A DNA stretch of 49,755 nt, taken from assembly GCF_900169785.1 (NCBI RefSeq), contig NZ_FWER01000040.1:1-49755 (forward strand), written 5' to 3'. The stretch comes from Rhizobium sullae. Its GTDB lineage: Bacteria; Pseudomonadota; Alphaproteobacteria; Rhizobiales; Rhizobiaceae. The notes beneath the pieces are model-generated. The model was not told the origin of the DNA. It ran no database searches and worked only from the letters and a program-made list of their open reading frames with translations. A program made the position numbers and the translations under genes. Below are positions 41,050 through 48,591 of the stretch, one piece after another; within the stretch, counting starts at the first letter, position 1; the number at the start of each line of letters is the position of its first letter.

Positions 41050-41784
41050 GTGCGTCAAATAGGTAGTATCGGTGAACTTTGGCGCTATCCGGTAAGCTCA
41101 GTGGCGGGAGAGAGACTGGATCATGCTGAGGTTTCCGTCGACGGAGTGGTCGGTGATCGACGGTTTGCCCTGGTGGAGGTAGCGACGGGAACTGTTGCCC
41201 ATCCCGAACGCGATCAGCGTTGGCATAAAGCCATATTCGTCAAATCCAGGACTACGGCTACCGGCGGAGTGGAAGTCCAAGTGCCAGACCAAGATTGGCT
41301 TGCCATCGGCGCACCACATCTCGCCGGCCTTTTGTCTGCATTCTTCGGTTTCGAAGTGACTGTGAGACCGTATGAGCGATCCGGATACGGTACGGCCGAA
41401 CCGGAATTTGCCGTCAATCGATATGATGTTGCGCCACTCCATCTGCTCACAAGCGCTTCTGTGGAATACCTTAAATCCATCCATCCCGACGGCGATCCAG
41501 ACCGCCGGAGATTTAGGCCTAATATATTCGTGAAATCTGATATCGGCATCAAAGGCTTTGCCGAGTTGGACTGGATCGGTCGGCCGCTCCGCCTGGGAGC
41601 AGTCTCAAACGCCGTAGTCGCGCCGACGAAGCGTTGTGGGTTTACAATTATCGCTCAGGAAGGCCTCGAGAATGATCCTGAAATGCTCAGGAATGTCATT
41701 CGGTATGGCAACCGGAATATGGGTGTCTATTGCCGACCTGGTCATCGCGGTATTTTGAGGGTCGGCGACGCGGTGCTTCTTTAA
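41050..41784 (+). CDS. MOSC-domain protein
   Basis: A 244-residue protein with an N-terminal beta-barrel (IGELWRYPVSSVAGERLDHA) and a C-terminal MOSC domain ending in VVAPTKRCGFTIIAQEGLE and NMGVYCRPGHRGILRVGDAV. MOSC proteins bind molybdenum cofactor or transfer sulfur; the conserved cysteine usually seen in molybdenum-cofactor sulfurases corresponds to the Cys of KRCGFT. Related YiiM/mARC-type proteins reduce N-hydroxylated compounds. It starts at GTG 41050, two bases after the AraC gene, so it is co-transcribed. Its connection to betaine metabolism is unknown. Confidence 0.85.
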   Translation: MRQIGSIGELWRYPVSSVAGERLDHAEVSVDGVVGDRRFALVEVATGTVAHPERDQRWHKAIFVKSRTTATGGVEVQVPDQDWLAIGAPHLAGLLSAFFGFEVTVRPYERSGYGTAEPEFAVNRYDVAPLHLLTSASVEYLKSIHPDGDPDRRRFRPNIFVKSDIGIKGFAELDWIGRPLRLGAVSNAVVAPTKRCGFTIIAQEGLENDPEMLRNVIRYGNRNMGVYCRPGHRGILRVGDAVLL

Positions 41785-41794
41785 GACGGGAACC

Positions 41795-41821
41795 GGCGCC
41801 CCCACGCTTCAGCGCCTTTTT
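41795..41821 (+). terminator. Possible intrinsic terminator after the MOSC gene
   Basis: GGCGC and GCGCC pair across a 12-base loop and are followed directly by TTTTT. The stem is short, so the call is tentative; it lies 10 bases after the MOSC stop, where the betaine island would end. The remaining 200 bases to the LysR gene show nothing else that I can support. Confidence 0.4.
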
Positions 41822-42033
41822 GCCGAATTAGACGGTTCTAGAGAACGGGAAACGTTTTCCATCCGCCCGCTGCCGCGTCTGAGCCGTAACTCGGACTATA
41901 ATTCGGCCTTATGCTACGATCGTGATGAAATCCTGCAGAACGTCCTCTCCAATGGCATTTCTCAACCGGATAGGACATAACTCAATGTAATGCTAAAGAG
42001 ACTGGCGGTTAAGGTCATGGGAGGTCCGTTGTC

Positions 42034-43005
42034 TTGGTGAGTTTGCGTAGAAAGCTCCCTCCTTTGACCGGATTGACCGCATTCGAAGCTGTTGCCCGGC
42101 TAGGGAGCTTCACCAAGGCCGCGAGTGAATTGGGCGTCACGCAAGCAGCCGTCAGCCGCCAGATCCATCTGCTGGAAAAAGACCTTGGCGTTCCGCTCTT
42201 CAGGCGCTTGCATCGAAGGATCGAAGCCACAGACAAGGGCCGGACCCTTTCTGCGGCTACAACGACGGCCTTTAACCTTGTGGCTGACACGATCGCGGAA
42301 ATAAAAAGGGACGAAAGCCACGAAGGCCTTACGATTTCGGCCAGCGTCGCCTTCTCCCATTTCTGGCTACTGCCGAAGATCGCCTCATTTTCTAAAAAGT
42401 ACCCGGAGATCCCGCTTCGGATCATCTCTCAAGACAATGCTGCAAGCCTCGATGGAAGCGATATCGATTTGGCGATCCGTTATGGAAATGGGATGTGGCC
42501 AGACGGTCGAGCCGAACTTCTCTTCGAGGACGAGATTTTTCCGGTCTGCAGCCCGGATTATGCCGAGCAGCTGGAGCAGTTTGCAGACCTGCACGAATTA
42601 ACGCGGCACCCTCTAATCAGCTCTGACACTGAAGATCCAAGCTGGACCGGATGGGACGAATGGTTCGCCGCGTTTGCGATTCAGGCCCCGAAACGGCCGT
42701 CAGGCTTGCGATGCAGTTTTTATACCGAAGCTATCTACGCGGCCTTGAACGGTCAGGGTATTGCATTGGGGTGGAAGCGTCTGGTCAAAAACTTGTTGGA
42801 TCAGAAAGCTCTGGTCAGACTTACCCGGCATTCGGTCACTACACGAAACGGCTACTTCCTCATCGAGCCGTCGCGAAGCACCAAGAATGCTCGCGTTGCA
42901 CAGTTTGTCGAGTGGCTGAGGGTTGAAGCGCGGGACCTGGAACCAAACCCGTCGTTCAAAGATAAGTCGTCGCTAAAAAGCTCGTCGGACACGCGGCCAG
43001 GGTAA
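42034..43005 (+). CDS. LysR-family regulator (GcvA-like)
   Basis: A 323-residue regulator. The N-terminal helix-turn-helix region is LTAFEAVARLGSFTKAASEL and TQAAVSRQIHLLEKDLGVPL, followed by an effector domain opening with LTISASVAFSHFWLLPKIAS. RYGNGMWPDGRAELLFEDEI is the usual GcvA-branch sequence. It starts at TTG 42034 or GTG 42037, with GGGAGG upstream; no ATG fits. It has no divergent partner, so its target cannot be named; the closest units are the betaine island and the unknown gene downstream. Confidence 0.88.
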   Translation: MVSLRRKLPPLTGLTAFEAVARLGSFTKAASELGVTQAAVSRQIHLLEKDLGVPLFRRLHRRIEATDKGRTLSAATTTAFNLVADTIAEIKRDESHEGLTISASVAFSHFWLLPKIASFSKKYPEIPLRIISQDNAASLDGSDIDLAIRYGNGMWPDGRAELLFEDEIFPVCSPDYAEQLEQFADLHELTRHPLISSDTEDPSWTGWDEWFAAFAIQAPKRPSGLRCSFYTEAIYAALNGQGIALGWKRLVKNLLDQKALVRLTRHSVTTRNGYFLIEPSRSTKNARVAQFVEWLRVEARDLEPNPSFKDKSSLKSSSDTRPG

Positions 43006-43192
43006 TTTATGCCATTGGCTCGGCCGTCCCACGTATCTTTGAACCTTCGCCACAAAACGACGCGCTTTCGGTTGATCCCCAACTCGATTCAGCTCTTCCC
43101 AAACACCACCAGCCGTCTGAACGGGTGCTCGAAGTGTAAGAATCGGAAACACTTTGTGACTAAGCTACTACGAATATTACGTTTTTCTATCT

Positions 43193-43229
43193 TGTCGCGC
43201 GGGCAACGCTGAAGGATATTAGCGCGACA
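43193..43229. repeat. Perfect 8-bp inverted repeat upstream of the unknown gene
   Basis: TGTCGCGC (43193-43200) and GCGCGACA (43222-43229) are exact inverted copies separated by 21 bases, just before the ribosome site (GAGAGG) of the gene at 43245. It may be an operator for a dimeric regulator or a leader hairpin controlling ribosome access. Confidence 0.5.
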
Positions 43230-43244
43230 TGAGAGGTAGCCATC

Positions 43245-43646
43245 ATGATCAGAATGATTGATGACCCAGCGGAGCTGGCGGGTGAGGACATCACCGGCAA
43301 ATATATTCTGCGGAAGCTGAACTACCACTGGTTCGCCTACGGCAAGGCCGCCATCGTCACCGCGTGCAAGGGAACCATTCTGCACCTCGACCGCGAAGAG
43401 ACAGTTCATTCGGAACGCTGGGGCCGCCGCGCCTATACCGGAGCCGGGAAACGCTATCCAGGCGGCATCTGTCCTATCTCGGCAGTCGCCTGCATCTGTG
43501 ACACACCAGACGATGTCAACGCTGTCATCCAGCTGGATGTTGAGGCGCAGGACGAATTCTATCAGCTGATCGCCAAGACTGAAGCTAGGGTTCACGCTCT
43601 CGCCGCTTCCTCACAAAACAGCTTCTTTCTGGCAGCTGCCGAATAA
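43245..43646 (+). CDS. Unrecognised 133-residue protein
   Basis: A soluble protein of unknown family. It starts with MIRMIDDPAELAGEDITGKY at ATG 43245, with AGAGG 8 bases upstream. The middle is rich in aromatic and small residues with several His and Cys (LNYHWFAYGKAAIVTACKGT, HLDREETVHSERWGRRAY, ICPISAVACICDTPDD). The C-terminal third is helical and acidic (DVEAQDEFYQLIAKTEARVH). There is no signal peptide or membrane segment. Good ribosome site, normal composition and a hairpin right after the stop argue that it is real. Four cysteines in the middle could bind a metal, but no known motif is visible. Confidence 0.65.
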   Translation: MIRMIDDPAELAGEDITGKYILRKLNYHWFAYGKAAIVTACKGTILHLDREETVHSERWGRRAYTGAGKRYPGGICPISAVACICDTPDDVNAVIQLDVEAQDEFYQLIAKTEARVHALAASSQNSFFLAAAE

Positions 43647-43663
43647 GGCGGTTGATGACCGCC
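43647..43663 (+). terminator. Hairpin directly after the unknown gene
   Basis: GGCGGT, a 5-base loop and ACCGCC form a perfect 6-bp GC-rich stem starting right after the TAA at 43644-43646. No U tract follows, so termination would be weak. The 250 bases from here to the permease stop contain one 69-codon plus-strand frame (43665-43874) without ribosome site or homology, and nothing else that I can support. Confidence 0.45.
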
Positions 43664-43918
43664 GTTGATGGGATCGGTAGCCCCGGAATTCTACAAACAT
43701 AGGCTCATCGCGAAAATTCTATCTCAAGGCCGGCCCCGTGGCAGTCTCGATTTGGGCGAAGACGAAACATCACCTTATGATCGCATTCGCCGCCAGCGAG
43801 ACATTGCTGATCTCGTTATGCGCTTTCTGAAGGCGGTCGGGCGCGGCGGACGAGCTCTTCGCCAATCCCCTTGAGGTTGATGATGTCTTTCGCGCCGCGT
43901 GGCAAGCTCGGGACCGCT

Positions 43919-44764
43919 TTAGCTCTTCACGGAACCGGCGGTCATACCGGCCAGGAAATAGCGCTGGGCGACGAGGTATAGAACCAGAAGCGGAAGCGAT
44001 CCCAGCACGCTCATCGCCATCATCTCGTTCCATTCGAAGGCGTGTTGTCCCATCAGGAGCTGGATGCCGATGGGCACCGTTCTGAGATCCATCGACTTGG
44101 TGAGCGTCAGGGCGAAGAGGAATTCGTTCCAGGCCAGCAGAAAGGTGTAGACCGCCGTCGCGACGATCCCGGGGACCGAGACGGGGACGATCACCCGCCA
44201 CAGGGCCGTCCAGCTCGATCCGCCATCCACCATAACCGCTTCGTCGAGTTCCTTCGGAAGCGTGTTAAAATAACCGGTCATCAGGAGCACGGCGTAGGGC
44301 AGGGTGAAGACCATGTAGGTCATAACCAGCGCCAGATAGGTATCGAATATCCGGAACGCCACGACCATGCCGAAATAGGGGATGAGCAGGGTAATCGGCG
44401 GAACGGTCTGCGTGCTGATGATGAAGACGTTCAACGTGTTCTTGAAGCGGAACGAATAGCGGCTGAAGGCGTAGGCAGTCAGGATCGCGATCACCACCGT
44501 CAGAAAGGTCACGACGCTGGCGACGAAATAGCTGTTGATGAAGAACCGGACCTTCACGGGGTCGTTGAAGATCGTGAGATACGCCGCGATCGTGAAGGTT
44601 TTCGGCTGAAGCGTGGGCGGGAGGGCGAAGATCTCGGTGTTGGATTTCAGGGAGCTGAAGAACATCCAGACGATCGGGAAGGCCGCGAAGACGAGGCCGA
44701 TGGCAAGCCCGATATAGGTGAGGATGGTCGGCAGGACCGTGTTTTTGAAGGAACGCTTTGCCAT
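43919..44764 (-). CDS. Carbohydrate ABC transporter permease, MalG type
   Basis: A 281-residue inner-membrane permease of the CUT1 family with six hydrophobic segments. The EAA coupling loop reads LPKELDEAVMVDGGSSWTAL followed by WRVIVPVSVPGIVATAVYTF, the standard arrangement. It starts six bases after the stop of the first permease gene. No ATPase gene follows it in the same orientation. Confidence 0.93.
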   Translation of the reverse strand: MAKRSFKNTVLPTILTYIGLAIGLVFAAFPIVWMFFSSLKSNTEIFALPPTLQPKTFTIAAYLTIFNDPVKVRFFINSYFVASVVTFLTVVIAILTAYAFSRYSFRFKNTLNVFIISTQTVPPITLLIPYFGMVVAFRIFDTYLALVMTYMVFTLPYAVLLMTGYFNTLPKELDEAVMVDGGSSWTALWRVIVPVSVPGIVATAVYTFLLAWNEFLFALTLTKSMDLRTVPIGIQLLMGQHAFEWNEMMAMSVLGSLPLLVLYLVAQRYFLAGMTAGSVKS

Positions 44765-44770
44765 GGCCGC

Positions 44771-45709
44771 TTACCTGCGCTGCTGGTGCTTGATGTAGAA
44801 GTAGGTGACGCTCATCGAGATGATGAGAATGATGATCGCGCTGGCCGAGGCGAGCGAGAATTCATAACGGGCAAAAGCGAGCTTGTAGGTGAATGTGGAA
44901 AGCATTTCCGTCGAGTAGATCGGACCGCCTCCCGTCGTCATCCATACGAGCGGGAAGACCTGCATCGTCCAGATGAAATCCAGGAGCGCGATGCTGACGA
45001 TGATCGGCATGAGCTGGGGAATGGTGATATGCCAGAACATGTCGAATTCGTTGGCGCCGTCGATGCTGGCGGCTTCGTACAACTCCTTCGGAATGCCCTG
45101 GAGGCCGGCAAGCAGGCTAACCATGTAGAGCGGATAGCCTGCCCAGATGTTCGCGAAGGTGAGCGCATGGATTGCGGTGCTCGTGGAGGAGAACCACTCG
45201 ACCTTGAAGTCGATGACGTGGAGCGCCAACAGCACGCTGTTGACGACACCGTTCGGGTCGAGCAGTAGGCGCCATATAATGGCGATGATGACAGCCGTAA
45301 ACAGCCACGGCAGGATGTAGAGAACGCGCAGGATGCTGCGAATGACCGGGTCGACACGTGTCGTATTCAGCAGAAGCGCGAAGGCGAGGCCGATGATGAA
45401 ATGGAAGACCACGCTCATCACCGTGAAATAGAGCGTCTGGCCGACCGATTGCCAGAAAACCGGATCCGCGAAGATGGTGATGTAGTTCTGCAATCCGGCG
45501 AAGGCAGCGTCCTTCTTCATGATGGCACCGTCCATCAGCGAATAGCGTAGGACCATCAGCATGGGAAACAGCATCAACAGGACGAGGAGAAACGTGGCCG
45601 GCGACACGTAGAGATACGGTACCAGCTTTCTCAGGGTGTTATAGCTCAGCCAGCCCTTCTTGTGCGTCCTTGTCTGTGCCGTGGTCAATGCCGGAGCGGA
45701 ACCAATCAT
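44771..45709 (-). CDS. Carbohydrate ABC transporter permease, MalF type
   Basis: A 312-residue CUT1 permease with six membrane segments and the EAA loop IPKELYEAASIDGANEFDMF, then WHITIPQLMPIIVSIALLDF. ATG 45707-45709 is chosen (GGAAAG upstream); an in-frame TTG at 45724 is possible. A strong hairpin separates it from the binding-protein gene. It pairs with the MalG-type permease to import a sugar or polyol. Confidence 0.93.
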   Translation of the reverse strand: MIGSAPALTTAQTRTHKKGWLSYNTLRKLVPYLYVSPATFLLVLLMLFPMLMVLRYSLMDGAIMKKDAAFAGLQNYITIFADPVFWQSVGQTLYFTVMSVVFHFIIGLAFALLLNTTRVDPVIRSILRVLYILPWLFTAVIIAIIWRLLLDPNGVVNSVLLALHVIDFKVEWFSSTSTAIHALTFANIWAGYPLYMVSLLAGLQGIPKELYEAASIDGANEFDMFWHITIPQLMPIIVSIALLDFIWTMQVFPLVWMTTGGGPIYSTEMLSTFTYKLAFARYEFSLASASAIIILIISMSVTYFYIKHQQRR

Positions 45710-45745
45710 TGTGCGACTTTCCAATGTGCCGGAAACTGACGATTT

Positions 45746-45775
45746 GCACCGACGGCGCAGTTGCGCCGCCGGTGC
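45746..45775 (-). terminator. Hairpin between binding-protein and permease genes
   Basis: GCACCG-A-CGGCGC and GCGCCG-C-CGGTGC form a 13-position stem with one mismatch around a 4-base AGTT loop, 18 bases after the binding-protein stop. The stem is very stable but lacks a U tract, as in malE-malF-type intergenic structures that protect the upstream message. Confidence 0.7.
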
Positions 45776-45792
45776 TGGTAAAACATCGTCGA

Positions 45793-47040
45793 TCAGAACT
45801 TGGCCAGCCAGGCCTTCTGCGCATTGGCGACCGCTTCCTTGGTCGTCTGGCCGCCATCGAACACCTTCTGGACTTCGACGTTCAGGTCGCGCATCAACTC
45901 TTCGGCGACCGGAAGGCCGACGAATTCGTTGGCCGGATAGCCGCTTTGGAAGATCTTGAAGGCTTCCGCGAAGATCGGGTCGGAGGCGACGAAGTCGGGC
46001 TTCGCATGGACGTTGCCGGGGAAGGCGTTGGCGATCGACACGAGACGCCCGTTCACTTCCGGGCTCATCAGATATTCGACCAGCTTCCAGGCCTCGTCCT
46101 TGTGCTCGCTGCCTTCGCTGATGCCAATGCCCCAGGATGCGTACGGCATGCCGCGTTTGCCCGTGTAGCCGTCGGCGGCCGGCAACGCGGAGATGCCGAA
46201 TTTGAGATTCGGACTGCGCTCGCGGATGAGGTTAACGTGCGCGAGCGAATCGACCATCATGCCGACGCGGCCATTGACGAATTCCTCGACCTTGTCCTGT
46301 TCCTTCTTCGCGAAGATGCCGGGCGAGATGACGTGCGCCTTGTTCAGCGACTCGATGTAGTCGAGCGTGCCGACGACGGCCTCGTTTTCGAGGTCCGGCT
46401 TGCCGTCCTTCAACATGGAGGCGCCTGAGGCCCAGACCCAGGACATCACGTCGTTCTGGATGCCGCCCGGGGACTGCAGCGACAGCGGCAGCACCCAGCC
46501 GTACTGGTTCTTGGAGGCATCGGTCATCTTCTTCGCGGCGTCAGCGAATTCGCTGCGCGTGGACGGCATCTTGTCGATGCCGGCAGCCTTGGCTAGATCC
46601 ATGTTTACGAAGACCGGATAGACGAAGGAGGCAAGCGGGAACATCACGCTCTTGCCGTCGACCTTGACGATATCGGCAAGCTGGGTCCTATCGTAGCCCA
46701 CCTCGTCCATCAGATCGTCCATCGAAGCGATGGCGCCCTGCTTGGCGAGGCTGTTGACCCATGCGCCATCGAGGCCCACCACGTCGCTCAGCGTGCTAGA
46801 AGCGGCGCCGACGACGATCTGGTCGCGTGTCGTGGCATAGGGACCGCTGACGAGCGTGACCTTGATGCCGGGGTTCTTGGCTTCGAAATCATCCATGATG
46901 CCGCGCAACGCGCCGGCGGGCATCTCCGGTTCCCACCACTGGATGAACTCGATCGTGGTGTCTGCGAATGCGGACGTGGCACAGAGCGCCCAAGCGGCCG
47001 CGGCGGCTCTAATACTCCTGCTGAAATTGTTGAATCTCAT
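45793..47040 (-). CDS. Carbohydrate ABC transporter substrate-binding protein (family 1)
   Basis: A 415-residue periplasmic protein. The signal peptide is MRFNNFSRSIRAAAAAWALC with cleavage near AFA/DT. The mature start TTIEFIQWWEPEMPAGALRG and FEAKNPGIKVTLVSGPY are typical of sugar-binding proteins of the MalE/UgpB class; later segments (YGWVLPLSLQSPGGIQNDVM, FVNGRVGMMVDSLAHVN) agree. GGGAGG lies 5 bases before the ATG. It is divergent from the lacI gene and is the probable first target of that regulator. The sugar is not known. Confidence 0.93.
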   Translation of the reverse strand: MRFNNFSRSIRAAAAAWALCATSAFADTTIEFIQWWEPEMPAGALRGIMDDFEAKNPGIKVTLVSGPYATTRDQIVVGAASSTLSDVVGLDGAWVNSLAKQGAIASMDDLMDEVGYDRTQLADIVKVDGKSVMFPLASFVYPVFVNMDLAKAAGIDKMPSTRSEFADAAKKMTDASKNQYGWVLPLSLQSPGGIQNDVMSWVWASGASMLKDGKPDLENEAVVGTLDYIESLNKAHVISPGIFAKKEQDKVEEFVNGRVGMMVDSLAHVNLIRERSPNLKFGISALPAADGYTGKRGMPYASWGIGISEGSEHKDEAWKLVEYLMSPEVNGRLVSIANAFPGNVHAKPDFVASDPIFAEAFKIFQSGYPANEFVGLPVAEELMRDLNVEVQKVFDGGQTTKEAVANAQKAWLAKF

Positions 47041-47530
47041 GTCTACCTCCCGTTAGACGTTCAATGGATCGATCCTCCCGAAGATCGCTTGAAGAGTAGG
47101 TTCCCGGACGCCCCTGCCTGTCAACAAGGAAGCGCTTGAAAGGTGCCATCATGGCATCATCAAGACACCGATTTTCATGATAAATTGTTGATTTAAAACA
47201 ATTTAAAAAATTTTGCGCGCGAAAAGTTCTTGCATCATTTTTATTGCTTGCGACGTGTTTTTTCTTTACTTTCGTAAGCAAATGAAAGTTTGCCCAATGT
47301 GCCGGAATTCCGGCGTCGAGAATTCACACCTCGTTCTTCGGACAACGGCGCGGGGTTCCGGTTTGCGAGGTCTTCGAGAATGCTTCTGCTCGAAACGGCA
47401 ATGGGTTGCCCGGTGCGGCTTGATACGATTTATCTATTGCCTAATTTCGCCTGTCATTGAATGTCTTGCTGCGTGTGCAAAGGCAGATTCGACCGTTAGT
47501 GAAACGATCCGCACGGCGGTAAGGAATTGA
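47041..47530. other. 490-base divergent regulatory region
   Basis: Non-coding DNA between the binding-protein and lacI starts. It holds an AT-rich segment (47178-47216) that could carry promoters, the two palindromes listed separately, and no credible gene; the 105-codon plus-strand frame at 47213 has an unnatural, Cys-rich composition. Confidence 0.5.
47130..47156. promoter_or_regulatory. Candidate LacI-type operators
   Basis: Two palindromes stand close together 90-116 bases before the binding-protein ATG. AAGCGCTT (47130-47137) has the central CG flanked by AAG and CTT that LacI/GalR proteins favour. TGCCATCATGGCA (47144-47156) has perfect 6-base arms around one base. One or both may be sites of the divergent LacI protein. 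Confidence 0.5.
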
Positions 47531-48565
47531 ATGGCCAAGAAGACTTACAGATCCATGGACGACTTCGCCAGCGCCTGCGGCGTATCGCGTCCGACGCTGT
47601 CGAAGTATTTTGACGATCCGACGCTGATCAAGGATGTTACGCGCAAGCGGATCGAGGCGGCCCTCAAGAAATCGAACTTCGAGCCGAACCTCTTTGCGCG
47701 GCACCTCAACCGCAAGCGGACCAAGAACATTGGAATCATCGTCCCCACGATGTCGGATCCTTTCTATGTCCAGGTCGTGTCTTTGATCGAGCTCAAGCTG
47801 CGTGCCAAGGGATTCTGGCCGGTGCAGCTTTCGTCGCATACGCGACCCGAGCTGGAAGAGGAGGCGGTGCGGACGCTGCTATCGCTGAAGGTGGCCGGTG
47901 TGATCGTGGCGCCCCTGGGGTCCGGCTCGCGCCGTTCGGCCCTGGAAAGGCTGACGGATGCCATACCGGTTGTCTGCTTCGACAATCCTGCAAGCGCCGA
48001 CCTGCCTTTCGTCGGAAACGACAATTCTCAGAGCGTGGCGGAAATCGTTCAGTATCTTTGCCGATCCGGCGAGCCGCCGATTTTCCTCGATGTTCCGCAT
48101 CTGACGGAAAATGCGGGCGAGCGACAGGAGAGCTACCGCGCCGCAATGATCAAGGAGGGACATTCGCCGCTGGTCATCGATTGCGACGCGCCGCCCTCCT
48201 GGGAGTTCGAACGGCTCGGCTACGAGCAGATGCGGAGAATTCTCGCGAAGAATGGCCTGCCCGGCAAGACGCTTTTGTGCGCCAACGATCGTTTTGCCTT
48301 CGGTGCAATGGCTGCGGCTTTTGCTTCGGGATTGAAGATCGGCCGCACCGAGACGTGCGATGTGCGCATTGCCGGCCACGACGACCATCCGCTCAGCCGA
48401 TACGCCTGCCCCTCGCTGACGACCATGGCCCAGAATGCCTCTGAGATCGCGGCGAATGCCGTGGAACTGCTGTTGGGCGGCATCGAGGATCGGGAAGCCG
48501 ACCGGAAGGTTGCGGCAAACAAAGTCATCCTCGAGGCGACCCTCGTCATGCGCGACTCCGCCTGA
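47531..48565 (+). CDS. LacI-family transcriptional regulator
   Basis: A 344-residue repressor. The N-terminal helix-turn-helix is MDDFASACGVSRPTLSKYFD and the hinge helix region FARHLNRKRTKNIGIIVPTM follows. The periplasmic-binding-protein-like effector domain includes PVVCFDNPASADLPFVGNDN and KTLLCANDRFAFGAMAAAFA. ATG 47531 has AAGGA 6 bases upstream. It is divergent from the sugar-importer operon and converges with the esterase gene 26 bases beyond its stop, so it may control both units. Confidence 0.93.
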   Translation: MAKKTYRSMDDFASACGVSRPTLSKYFDDPTLIKDVTRKRIEAALKKSNFEPNLFARHLNRKRTKNIGIIVPTMSDPFYVQVVSLIELKLRAKGFWPVQLSSHTRPELEEEAVRTLLSLKVAGVIVAPLGSGSRRSALERLTDAIPVVCFDNPASADLPFVGNDNSQSVAEIVQYLCRSGEPPIFLDVPHLTENAGERQESYRAAMIKEGHSPLVIDCDAPPSWEFERLGYEQMRRILAKNGLPGKTLLCANDRFAFGAMAAAFASGLKIGRTETCDVRIAGHDDHPLSRYACPSLTTMAQNASEIAANAVELLLGGIEDREADRKVAANKVILEATLVMRDSA

Positions 48566-48591
48566 GCGTCTTCAGATCCTGCCCGCGGAGG

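Noticed and set aside
43665..43874. 69-codon plus-strand frame after the unknown gene
   Set aside because: No ribosome site, start at TTG or ATG inside a hairpin flank, and no family resemblance; kept only as a remark.
47213..47530. 105-codon frame in the lacI divergent region
   Set aside because: Cys- and Arg-rich low-quality composition, no ribosome site, and it occupies the promoter region of two divergent genes.
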